A stretch of 10,583 nt of DNA from Acidimicrobiaceae bacterium (lineage in GTDB: Bacteria; Actinomycetota; Acidimicrobiia; Acidimicrobiales; Ilumatobacteraceae), in NCBI GenBank assembly GCA_003154135.1, contig PMCN01000030.1, forward strand, positions 4,150-14,732, in the 5' to 3' direction. Position numbers and translations under genes: made by a program. Below, in pieces: positions 1 to 6,371 of this stretch. The notes under the pieces were generated by a model that was not told the origin of the DNA, made no database searches, and worked only from the letters and a program-made list of their open reading frames with translations. How positions within the stretch are numbered: position 1 is the stretch's first letter; the number at the start of each line of letters is the position of its first letter.

Positions 1-131
1 TCGGTGTTGACCGCGATGAACTCGACGCCCTTGAGGCCGGCGTCGATCATGCGGTTGACGGCGTTGACGCCGCCACCGCCGACGCCGATCACCTTGATGA
101 CGGCGAGGTAGTTCTGGGGAGCGCCGGCCAT
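1..131 (-). CDS. ftsZ: Cell division protein FtsZ, N-terminal fragment (runs off the window)
   Basis: Tubulin-like GTPase that polymerises into the cytokinetic ring on the inner face of the membrane. Only the first 43 codons are present; the gene continues beyond base 1. The translation starts MAGAPQNYLAVIKV, followed by the first nucleotide-binding loop with GVGGGGVNAVNRMI at residues 16-29, then GLKGVEFIAVNTD, which is the standard FtsZ N-terminus and has a very short pre-GTPase tail. The ATG at 131 is supported by a GGAGGT ribosome binding site 7 bases upstream. It is the last gene of the visible cluster and the only one separated from its upstream neighbour by a real gap (202 bases after ftsQ), which suggests some independent expression. 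The identity is secure; nothing can be said about the polymerisation domain or C-terminal tail. Confidence 0.97.
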   Translation of the reverse strand, partial: MAGAPQNYLAVIKVIGVGGGGVNAVNRMIDAGLKGVEFIAVNT

Positions 132-138
132 CAGAGGA

Positions 139-144
139 ACCTCC
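139..144 (-). promoter_or_regulatory. Ribosome binding site of ftsZ
   Basis: The minus strand reads GGAGGT followed by 7 bases and then the ATG of ftsZ at 131. This is the strongest Shine-Dalgarno match in the window and fixes the ftsZ start. Confidence 0.85.
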
Positions 145-310
145 GGGTTGCGATGGGAAAACGTGTGGATGAATGCACTGCCTACACCTGCTGGTTAGGG
201 ACGATCGTAGCGAATGTGCTGCTCACGCACGGTGATCCGTCACACCATGCCGGCGGCGACCAGAGAACGAGCATCGCCACAGTCTCGCAGAAATCCCGAG
301 GGTAGCGGTG

Positions 311-331
311 GAAGCCCGGGGAACGGGCCTC
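311..331 (-). other. Hairpin immediately after the ftsQ stop codon
   Basis: An inverted repeat pairs 311-318 with 324-331. Seven of eight positions pair (one A-C mismatch at 313/329), with five consecutive G-C pairs around a five-base loop. It starts 2 bases beyond the ftsQ TGA. No run of T follows it on the minus strand, so it is not a good intrinsic terminator. It could be an mRNA processing or stability element, or chance in GC-rich DNA. Confidence 0.35.
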
Positions 332-333
332 CG

Positions 334-1692
334 TCACCCGCGCACCACGCCCACCTCGGCCGTCGAGACGTCGATCGCCGTCACCCCGTCGAGTCCCTCG
401 CGCACCTGCTGGAGGAGGCGGGCGAGCTTCTCGTCGAGCGTGTCGGTGTTGCCCAGGCGCACCTCGACCGAGTGGGTCTTGCCCCCTCCCGACGCGGTGG
501 CCTTGAGCTGCATGCTCAGCGTGCCGGTGCCGGCGTCGACGCCCACCGACTGGGTGATCGAGCGGATCTCGGCGGGCAGCGCCACCACCAGCTGCGCCGC
601 CGCGGCATAGGGCGCGCCCGCGAACTGACCTCTGGCCGTATCGGGGTTCGCCCCGGTGATCAGCGTGTACGCGATGGGTTGACCGGCGATGACATCGAGC
701 ACGCGGCCCTGCGCGTCGATGACGCGGAACTGCTGGTCACCGCCTTCGAACGTGGCAATGGGGTTGCGCTCGCGGATGTCGATGGTGACGGTGTGCGGGA
801 AGTCGGTGGTGACCCTGGCACTCTCGACCCAGGGCACCGCCTCCAGCTCGCGCTCCATCTTCGCCGTGTCGACCAGCAGCACGGCATGGCCCTTCATCGA
901 GTCGATCACCTGTTGCAGCACGTCGTGATCGGTGTACACCGCACCCTGCACGTTGACGGTGCGCACGTCGAACAGTGGCGACGCCACGACGGCGACGACG
1001 GCGACGAGCACGAGCAGCACACCGGCTGCGATCGACACCCAGACCAGCCGCTTGCGGCCCTCGGCGCGCCGGGCGGCGATGCGCCGAGCACGCATGCGCG
1101 GGTCCATGCCGCCGGGTCCGCGGCTGGGCGCGTTCTCGACCACGCGGCCCTCGTCGAGGTCGCTGATCACGATGGTGGAGCGCTCGCCGGACGCGTCGAC
1201 GGTCCGGTCGGGGCTGCGGAACCGCTCGCCCTGATCCTCGTCGAGCGAGACGGTGTCGGGCTGCTCGGCCTCGGGGATGACGATGGTGCGACGCGACGTG
1301 GTCTCCGCGGCCACGGGACGCGGGGCAGGCTGCGTGGGCGCCAGCGCGTCGTCATCGACATCGTCATCGTCGAACTCGTCGTCGTCGAACTCGTCGTCGT
1401 CGAACTCGGCGTCGTCGAACTCGCCATCGAGATCGTCGTCATCGACATCGTCATCGTCGAGCTCGTCGTCGTCCAGCTCGTCGTCGGGCAGGTCGTCGTC
1501 GATGCCCAGCAGGCGGTCGATCGAGGGGTCGTCGAAGTCGTAGGACGGCTGGTTCTCTTCGGCGAACGCGGCAGACAGCTCGTCGAGCACGGCGTCGGGC
1601 ACGTGGTCGGCACCGGGGCCAGTCGAGGCCGAGGTCGACTGCGCCGCCTGGTCGGCGACGAGGGCCTCGTCCTTCTTGCGGAACCAGCTCAC
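334..1692 (-). CDS. ftsQ: Cell division protein FtsQ with long acidic cytoplasmic extension
   Basis: Bitopic membrane protein that scaffolds the divisome and connects early and late division proteins. It is 452 residues, clearly longer than the usual 250-320. The excess is an N-terminal cytoplasmic region of about 215 residues: MSWFRKK, then an acidic repeat (65-117), a stretch with two TIVI motifs (136-139 and 173-176), and a basic segment (198-215). One membrane helix follows at about 216-238, then a POTRA domain (about 239-310: FDVRTVNVQG at 241-250, VPWVESARV at 286-294, FPHTVTIDIRERNP at 298-311) and the extracytoplasmic beta domain to the C-terminus. The GTG start at 1692 overlaps the murB stop by 4 bases and gives the characteristic MSWFRKK start; the frame stays open upstream but there lies antisense-free within murB, so an earlier start is unlikely. 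Identity is secure; the role of the extension is unknown. Confidence 0.95.
   Translation of the reverse strand: MSWFRKKDEALVADQAAQSTSASTGPGADHVPDAVLDELSAAFAEENQPSYDFDDPSIDRLLGIDDDLPDDELDDDELDDDDVDDDDLDGEFDDAEFDDDEFDDDEFDDDDVDDDALAPTQPAPRPVAAETTSRRTIVIPEAEQPDTVSLDEDQGERFRSPDRTVDASGERSTIVISDLDEGRVVENAPSRGPGGMDPRMRARRIAARRAEGRKRLVWVSIAAGVLLVLVAVVAVVASPLFDVRTVNVQGAVYTDHDVLQQVIDSMKGHAVLLVDTAKMERELEAVPWVESARVTTDFPHTVTIDIRERNPIATFEGGDQQFRVIDAQGRVLDVIAGQPIAYTLITGANPDTARGQFAGAPYAAAAQLVVALPAEIRSITQSVGVDAGTGTLSMQLKATASGGGKTHSVEVRLGNTDTLDEKLARLLQQVREGLDGVTAIDVSTAEVGVVRG
1342..1500 (-). repeat. Acidic pentapeptide repeat in FtsQ (coding repeat)
   Basis: This encodes FtsQ residues 65-117. Hydrophobic residues fall at 68, 73, 78, 83, 88, then 92, 97, 102, 107, 112 and 117: a five-residue period with a single four-residue slip. 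Between them are almost only Asp and Glu (38 acidic residues among residues 65-115). At the DNA level the clearest part is four 15-base copies encoding EFDDx at 1363-1422, consistent with growth by slippage or unequal recombination. The reading frame is unbroken and the repeat is confined to the cytoplasmic part of the protein. Confidence 0.9.
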
Positions 1693-2639
1693 AGCACGAC
1701 CCCGCGCTGGGGTTCGACCGGCACATCGGCGAAACCCACCAGCCGCACCTCGCTGCGCAGCAGGATGCCCTCGGCCTCGAGCACCGCCGAGCGCACGTGG
1801 TCGATCACTGCACGCACGTCGGCCGCCGTGCACTCGTCGCCGGCCTGGATGAAGTTGGCGTGCTTCTCGCTCACGAACGCTCCACCGATGCGCAGACCGC
1901 GCAGACCGAGCCCGTCGATGAGTTGGGCGGCGGCAAGGGCTCCGGGCACAGGGTTCACGAACACCGAACCTGCATTCTGCCCGCCCGGCTGGTGCTGGCG
2001 GCGCCACCTCACGATCTCGGTCAGCGCGGCTTCCGCCTCGACCGCGTCGCCGGGCGCAAGCCGCAGACGGGCCTCGAGCACCACCTGGTGGTCGGCGAGG
2101 TCGCTGCCGCGGAAGCGGAGCCCCAGTCGTGCGGTGGGCACCCAGCCCTCCTGCCCCGTGTGGAGATCGACGAGGCGGGCCTCGTGGAGCGACGTGACCA
2201 TGTCGCTGCCGTGGCCACCGGCGTTCATGCGCACCGCGCCGCCGACGGATCCGGGCACGCCGACCGCCCACTCGAAGCCGGTGAGGGCGGCGGCGGCGGT
2301 GCGTCTCGCCAGCACGGGCAACGCGACTGCACCACCGGCCACGACGACGGTTCCTCGGATGTCGATGGCTTCGCTCATCGCGCTCAACGACACTGCAACG
2401 CCGTCGAACCCCGAGTCGGCGACCAGCAGGTTCGAGCCGCGCCCCACCACCAGCACTGCGAGCCGGGTGTCGCGGAGCACCTCCCCCACCAGCATCAGGT
2501 CGTCGAGGTGACGCGGTGTCGCGAACACTGCCGCGGGTCCGCCGAGCCGGTACGTCGTGTACGGCGCCAGCGGTTCGTCGGCGACGGCGAACTCGTGCAG
2601 ACGCGCCAATGCCTCCTGCTGCGGGGTGGTCGCCGTCAC
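1689..2639 (-). CDS. murB: UDP-N-acetylenolpyruvoylglucosamine reductase MurB (type II)
   Basis: FAD- and NADPH-dependent reductase that converts UDP-GlcNAc-enolpyruvate to UDP-MurNAc in the cytoplasm, the second committed step of peptidoglycan precursor synthesis. The 316-residue length is normal for the shorter type II enzymes. Visible signatures are YTTYRLGGP (27-35), the FAD-binding VVGRGSNLL (64-72), GFEWAVGVPGSVGGA (121-135) with MNAGGHG (138-144), RFRGS (175-179; Arg177 is the likely substrate-binding Arg, with Phe in place of the more usual Tyr before it), and NAGSVFVNP (222-230), whose Ser225 is the expected proton donor. SEKHANFI lies at 257-264 and EVRLVG at 297-302, with Glu297 the likely catalytic Glu. 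The GTG start at 2639 overlaps the murC stop by 4 bases; no strong ribosome binding site precedes it, so translational coupling is likely. Confidence 0.96.
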   Translation of the reverse strand: MTATTPQQEALARLHEFAVADEPLAPYTTYRLGGPAAVFATPRHLDDLMLVGEVLRDTRLAVLVVGRGSNLLVADSGFDGVAVSLSAMSEAIDIRGTVVVAGGAVALPVLARRTAAAALTGFEWAVGVPGSVGGAVRMNAGGHGSDMVTSLHEARLVDLHTGQEGWVPTARLGLRFRGSDLADHQVVLEARLRLAPGDAVEAEAALTEIVRWRRQHQPGGQNAGSVFVNPVPGALAAAQLIDGLGLRGLRIGGAFVSEKHANFIQAGDECTAADVRAVIDHVRSAVLEAEGILLRSEVRLVGFADVPVEPQRGVVL

Positions 2640-4069
2640 GAGAGGTGCTGCCGTCGTTCGACCCTCAGCTCGGCGCGGCGCGACTGCACCTCGTCGGGGA
2701 GGGTGGCGATGTCGCCGCACCCCATCGAGATGCACACGTCGCCGTCGGCCAGCGCGTGCGCGAGGTGATCGATGAGGTCGTGGCGCTTGGGCAACCACAC
2801 CAGACGTGTCTCGGGATGCGCGTCGAGCACGGCGTTGACGACGAGCTTGCCGGTGATCCCCGGAATGGGCGCGGTGCCCGACGGGAAGATCTCGGTGAGC
2901 ACCACGAGGTCGGCATCGACGAACGCGTCGCGGTACTCCTGCCACATCGCGGCCATCCGGTTGAAGCGGTTGGGCTGGAACACGGCGACCACGCGCCGCC
3001 ACGAGTCGCCGCTGCCCTTGGCGGCAGCGAGCACCGCTGCGATCTCGTTGGGGAGATGGGCGTAGTCGTCGACCAGGGTCGCGCCGCCGTCGACCGCTCG
3101 CACGTCGAAGCGCCGCGCCACGCCGCCGAACTTGGCCAGCGCATCGGCGGCCGCCTGGAACGGCACACCCACCGAGACGGCCATCGCCAGCGCGCCGGTG
3201 GCGTTGCGCACGTTGTGCACCCCGCGCAGTGGCAGCGACACCGAGCCGAGGCGCCGACCGTGGTGCACGAGGTGGAACGTGAACGCACCGTGCTGGGCGG
3301 TGATGTCGGCGGCGACGAAGTCGGCCGCAGGCGAGGTGCCGTAGGTGATGGCACCGTGACGTTCGGCCAGGAGCGCACAGTGCGGGTCGTCGATGCACAG
3401 CACCTTCGGGCCGTCGATCTGCGAGAGGTAGCGGTCGAACCCCTCGACGATGGCCTCGAACGTGCCGTAGTGGTCGAGGTGGTCGACGTCGATGTTGGTG
3501 AGGATGGTGCCGTGCAGCGGCAGTTCGAGGTGGGTGCCGTCGCTCTCGTCGGCCTCGACGACGAACCACTCGCTGCCGGTCCACTGGGCTCCGGTGCCCA
3601 TGTCGGTGACGTCGCCACCGATGACGAAGCTGGGCCGCAGGCCGGCCTCCGCCATGATGAGCATGAGCATCGACGTCGTGCTGGTCTTGCCGTGGGTGCC
3701 GGCAACGGCGAGCGACTTCGCCTGCGCGCAGATCGACGCGAGCATGCCGCTGCGGTGCATCGTGCGCACGCCCGTGCGCTGCGCCTCCTCGAGCTCGACG
3801 TTGCGCGCCGGGATGGCGGTCGAGTACGTCACCGCGTCGCATCCGTGCACGACGCTGCGGTCGTGCCCGACGTTGACGGTGACACCCGCGGCGCGCACTC
3901 GATCGAGCACGCTGCGCTCGCGGATGTCGCTGCCGCTCACGCGGTGGCCCATCTCGGCGAGCACGATGGCGATCGCGCTCATGCCCGGGCCACCCACTCC
4001 CACCACGTGCAGGCGCTGCGACACCGACAGGTCGAGTGGCGCGACGGGGTTGGTGACGCCGAGGGTCAT
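2636..4069 (-). CDS. murC: UDP-N-acetylmuramate--L-alanine ligase MurC
   Basis: Cytoplasmic ATP-dependent ligase that adds L-Ala to UDP-MurNAc, the first amino acid of the stem peptide. At 477 residues it is of normal length. The N-terminal UDP-binding domain has GVGGPGMS (24-31). The central ATPase domain has AGTHGKTSTT (123-132), EADESDG (172-178), TNIDVDHLDHYG (191-202) and GVHNVRNATGA (283-293). The C-terminal domain has GVARRFD (316-322), DDYAHLPNEI (334-343) and FQPNRFNR (364-371). The last two differ from the common DDYAHHPxEI and FQPHRYTR, with the second His of HH and the His of PHR replaced. The ATG start at 4069 overlaps the murG stop by 4 bases (ATGA) and leaves about 18 residues before the first strand. 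Identity is secure from both motifs and position. Confidence 0.97.
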   Translation of the reverse strand: MTLGVTNPVAPLDLSVSQRLHVVGVGGPGMSAIAIVLAEMGHRVSGSDIRERSVLDRVRAAGVTVNVGHDRSVVHGCDAVTYSTAIPARNVELEEAQRTGVRTMHRSGMLASICAQAKSLAVAGTHGKTSTTSMLMLIMAEAGLRPSFVIGGDVTDMGTGAQWTGSEWFVVEADESDGTHLELPLHGTILTNIDVDHLDHYGTFEAIVEGFDRYLSQIDGPKVLCIDDPHCALLAERHGAITYGTSPAADFVAADITAQHGAFTFHLVHHGRRLGSVSLPLRGVHNVRNATGALAMAVSVGVPFQAAADALAKFGGVARRFDVRAVDGGATLVDDYAHLPNEIAAVLAAAKGSGDSWRRVVAVFQPNRFNRMAAMWQEYRDAFVDADLVVLTEIFPSGTAPIPGITGKLVVNAVLDAHPETRLVWLPKRHDLIDHLAHALADGDVCISMGCGDIATLPDEVQSRRAELRVERRQHLS

Positions 4070-5175
4070 GCGGCCACCCGCTGGACGAGTGCCACCAGCT
4101 TGCCGCTGCGATGGATGGCGCCGGCGTCGCGCGCCCGGCGACCCAACTCGGCGAGTCGCTCGGGGTGGGCGAGGAAGCCGTCGATCTCGGCGACGAGTCG
4201 GTCGACGGTGAACGACGGCTGCTCGACGAGCACCGCCGCGCCCTGGTCGGAGAGCACCTTGGCGTTGTCGACCTGGTGGTTCTCGGCGGCACCCGGCCAC
4301 GGCACCACCAGGGCAGGCATGCCCACGGTGGCCAGTTCGGCGATGGTGCCGGCACCGGCCCGTGTGACCATCAGGTCGGCGGCGGCGTAGAGCTGCGCCA
4401 TGCGGTCCTCGTAGCCGATCACGCGGTACAGGATGCCCGACGAGCCGTCGCGAGCGGGCGCGGCAGCGTCGAGAAATCGCTGGCCCACCACGTGGTGCAC
4501 GGCGAGGTCGCGACGGTCGGCGAGGCGCTCGACGGCCTCCGTGACCGCGCGGTTGACGGCCTCGGCACCCAACGAGCCGCACATCACGGCGACGACGAAC
4601 CGGTCGGCCGGCAGGTCGAGCGCGGCTCGGGCCGCCTCCCGCTGCGACCCGCGGTCGACGGCGATGATCTCGCCGCGGACCGGCGCGCCGGTGAGCTCGG
4701 CGTGCGGCAGCGATGAACCCTCGAAGGCCACCGCACACGCCGCGGCGCGCTTCGCCATCAGCTTCGACACCTGGCCGGGCCGGCGGTCGTAGGAGACCAC
4801 GACGTACGGGATGCCGAGTCGGCGTGCGGCCCAGGTGGCCGGGAAGCTGCCATAGCCGCCCACGTTCACCACCACCTTCGGTTGCAGCTCGCGCAGCAGC
4901 CGGCGCGCAGCACGTGTGGCGCGCACCAGCCGTGGCAAGAACGCGAGGTTCCGACGCGACAGGCTGCGTTGCAGACCGACGACATCGAGGAACGTGTGCG
5001 GATAGCCCGCCGCCGGCACCAGGCGGGTCTCGACCCCTCGCTGGGTGCCCACGAAGTGGATGCTGTCGGCGCCGTGCCCGGCGGCCACGAGCGCGTCAGC
5101 GATGGCGAGAGCGGGAAGCACGTGACCGGACGTGCCGCCGCCGGTGACGACGGCATAGGCCCGCGCGTCGCTCAT
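4066..5175 (-). CDS. murG: UDP-GlcNAc:lipid I GlcNAc transferase MurG
   Basis: Peripheral membrane GT-B glycosyltransferase that adds GlcNAc to lipid I on the cytoplasmic face, producing lipid II. It is 369 residues, normal length. The N-terminal acceptor domain has GGGTSGHVLPALAIADAL (12-29), whose His18 matches the conserved family His, and NVGGYGSFP (104-112). The C-terminal donor domain has GSLGA (200-204), TRAGAGTIAEL (271-281), with Glu280 matching the UDP-GlcNAc-binding Glu, and VPWPGAAENHQVDNA (291-305). The usual HEQN before the PG turn is missing: residues 127-130 are V-S-Y-D, followed by RRPGQVSKLMAKRA. Flanking sequence is intact, so this is substitution rather than a frameshift. 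The ATG at 5175 overlaps the ftsW stop by 4 bases. It lies in its normal place between ftsW and murC; a divergent MurG is the only sensible call. Confidence 0.95.
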   Translation of the reverse strand: MSDARAYAVVTGGGTSGHVLPALAIADALVAAGHGADSIHFVGTQRGVETRLVPAAGYPHTFLDVVGLQRSLSRRNLAFLPRLVRATRAARRLLRELQPKVVVNVGGYGSFPATWAARRLGIPYVVVSYDRRPGQVSKLMAKRAAACAVAFEGSSLPHAELTGAPVRGEIIAVDRGSQREAARAALDLPADRFVVAVMCGSLGAEAVNRAVTEAVERLADRRDLAVHHVVGQRFLDAAAPARDGSSGILYRVIGYEDRMAQLYAAADLMVTRAGAGTIAELATVGMPALVVPWPGAAENHQVDNAKVLSDQGAAVLVEQPSFTVDRLVAEIDGFLAHPERLAELGRRARDAGAIHRSGKLVALVQRVAA

Positions 5176-6371
5176 CGCACGTTGCGGGCGACGTTGAGCA
5201 GCAGCCCGGTGGCCACCATGGTGACGAACAGCGAGCTACCGCCGGCCGAGAAGAACGGCAGGGTGAGCCCGGTGACCGGCATCAGGCCGACGACGCCGCC
5301 GACGTTGATGAGCGCCTGCACCGCCAGCCACGACACGATGCCTCCGGCGATCATCGCGTGGAAGCGGTCGTGGCTCGCCATGGCCACCTGCACTCCGGCG
5401 TAGGCGAGCACCATGAACCCGCCGATCACGGCCACGACGCCGATCATGCCCAGCTCCTCGGCGATGACGGCGAAGATGAAGTCGCTCTGCGCCAGCGGCA
5501 GGAACTCGCCCAGCTTGTTCTCACCACGTCCGACGCCCGAGCCGGTGAGGCCGCCCTGAGCGGTGGCGATCATCGCCTGCCACGTCTGGTAGCTCAGGTG
5601 ATCCTTGTGGGCCGCGATGTCCATGAACGCCGTGAAGCGGGCGGCGCGACGTGAGCTCGACACGACGAACCCGAGCGAGCACACCGCGCCCACCACCCCG
5701 GCAGCGGTCATCGGCAGCATCGGGGCACCGGCGATGAACGCCATCACGAACACGATGGCGGCGAGCACGATGGCCGACCCGAGGTCGCCCTGCGCGAGGC
5801 ACAGGCCGGCGCCCACCACCGCCAGGCCCAGCACCGGGAAGAGCGTGCGGCCCGGGTCGTGCATCTCGTCGCGGCGCGTCGCCAGCAGGTTGGCGGCCAT
5901 GAGCAGCACCGTGAGCTTGAGGAACTCGCTGGGCTGGAAGTTGATCGGGCCGATGACCACCCACGAGCTGGCCTCGTTGACGCGGTTGCCGATGCCGGGC
6001 ACGAACGGCAGCAGCATCATCCCGCAGGTCACGACGAACGCGGGCAGCACCAGCGGGCGCCAGCGCCGGGTGGGCACCTTCACCGCGGCCCACATGCCGA
6101 CCGCGCCGAGCACGGCCCACATGAGCTGGCGGTTGAACAGGCGCCACGGCGAGTGGCCGAGGTGGAACTGGCTGATCGACGTCGCCGAGAGCACCATCAC
6201 CAGACCGAGCATGGTGAAGATGGTGGCGACGATCGCGATGATGTAGAACGCTGTGGGGGGCGGAGTGGAGGGCTTGGCCACCTCCCGCCGCGTGGGGTGC
6301 CGGCGCATGGCCTCCGAACGTGCGAGGGCGGCGCGGCGGCGGTCGCCGATGAGGGTGGATTGCGACGTCAC
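5172..6371 (-). CDS. ftsW: SEDS glycosyltransferase FtsW
   Basis: Multi-spanning membrane protein of the SEDS family that polymerises lipid II into glycan strands at the septum together with its partner transpeptidase FtsI, whose gene end is in the same operon. It is 399 residues with about ten hydrophobic segments, the first at about 42-62, after a roughly 40-residue cytoplasmic tail rich in Arg. SEDS signatures are NEASSWVVIGPINFQPSEF (132-150) with Lys152, and QGDLGS (194-199; more commonly QPDLGT). The block FLPLAQSDFIFAVIAEELG (290-308) contains Asp297, which matches the essential catalytic Asp of the family. NVGGVVGLMPVTGLTLPF (356-373) and SAGGSS follow. The choice of FtsW over RodA rests on its location between murD and murG. 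The GTG start at 6371 overlaps the murD stop and has a GGAGG site 7 bases upstream. Confidence 0.95.
   Translation of the reverse strand: MTSQSTLIGDRRRAALARSEAMRRHPTRREVAKPSTPPPTAFYIIAIVATIFTMLGLVMVLSATSISQFHLGHSPWRLFNRQLMWAVLGAVGMWAAVKVPTRRWRPLVLPAFVVTCGMMLLPFVPGIGNRVNEASSWVVIGPINFQPSEFLKLTVLLMAANLLATRRDEMHDPGRTLFPVLGLAVVGAGLCLAQGDLGSAIVLAAIVFVMAFIAGAPMLPMTAAGVVGAVCSLGFVVSSSRRAARFTAFMDIAAHKDHLSYQTWQAMIATAQGGLTGSGVGRGENKLGEFLPLAQSDFIFAVIAEELGMIGVVAVIGGFMVLAYAGVQVAMASHDRFHAMIAGGIVSWLAVQALINVGGVVGLMPVTGLTLPFFSAGGSSLFVTMVATGLLLNVARNVR

Larger units (their letters stand above)
132..333 (-). promoter_or_regulatory. ftsQ-ftsZ intergenic region with possible ftsZ promoter
   Basis: This 202-base gap is the only sizeable non-coding stretch in the window. 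Apart from the ftsZ ribosome binding site and a hairpin near the ftsQ stop it holds one passable -10 hexamer, TACGAT on the minus strand at 204-209, which fits the TANNNT pattern. The sequence about 17 bases upstream of it (CCGTGC) does not resemble TTGACA, so the promoter call is weak. The hexamer overlaps an 8-base palindrome, ACGATCGT, at 201-208. In other actinobacteria ftsZ commonly has its own promoters in the ftsQ-ftsZ interval; applying that here is inference. No open reading frame in the gap looks like a gene. Confidence 0.35.

Noticed and set aside
311..331. Intrinsic terminator after ftsQ
   Set aside because: The hairpin is present but no T-rich run follows on the minus strand; kept only as a hairpin.
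1363..1422. Short DNA repeats resembling an array or satellite
   Set aside because: The repeat is in frame, has a 15-base unit with no spacers, and is explained by the acidic pentapeptides of FtsQ; it is not a CRISPR array.
1689..1692. A ddl (D-Ala-D-Ala ligase) gene between murB and ftsQ, as in many proteobacteria
   Set aside because: The murB stop and ftsQ start overlap, so nothing is inserted; absence here is normal for actinobacteria.
214..2511. A 765-codon open frame on the plus strand opposite ftsQ and murB
   Set aside because: It lies wholly antisense to two well-supported genes. Its translation is rich in Arg, His and Val-type low-complexity runs with no family motif, which is what the GC-biased third positions of the real genes produce on the other strand.
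2516..4390. A 624-codon plus-strand open frame opposite murC and part of murG
   Set aside because: Same reasoning: antisense shadow of murC and murG, no recognisable domain and no ribosome binding site linked to it.
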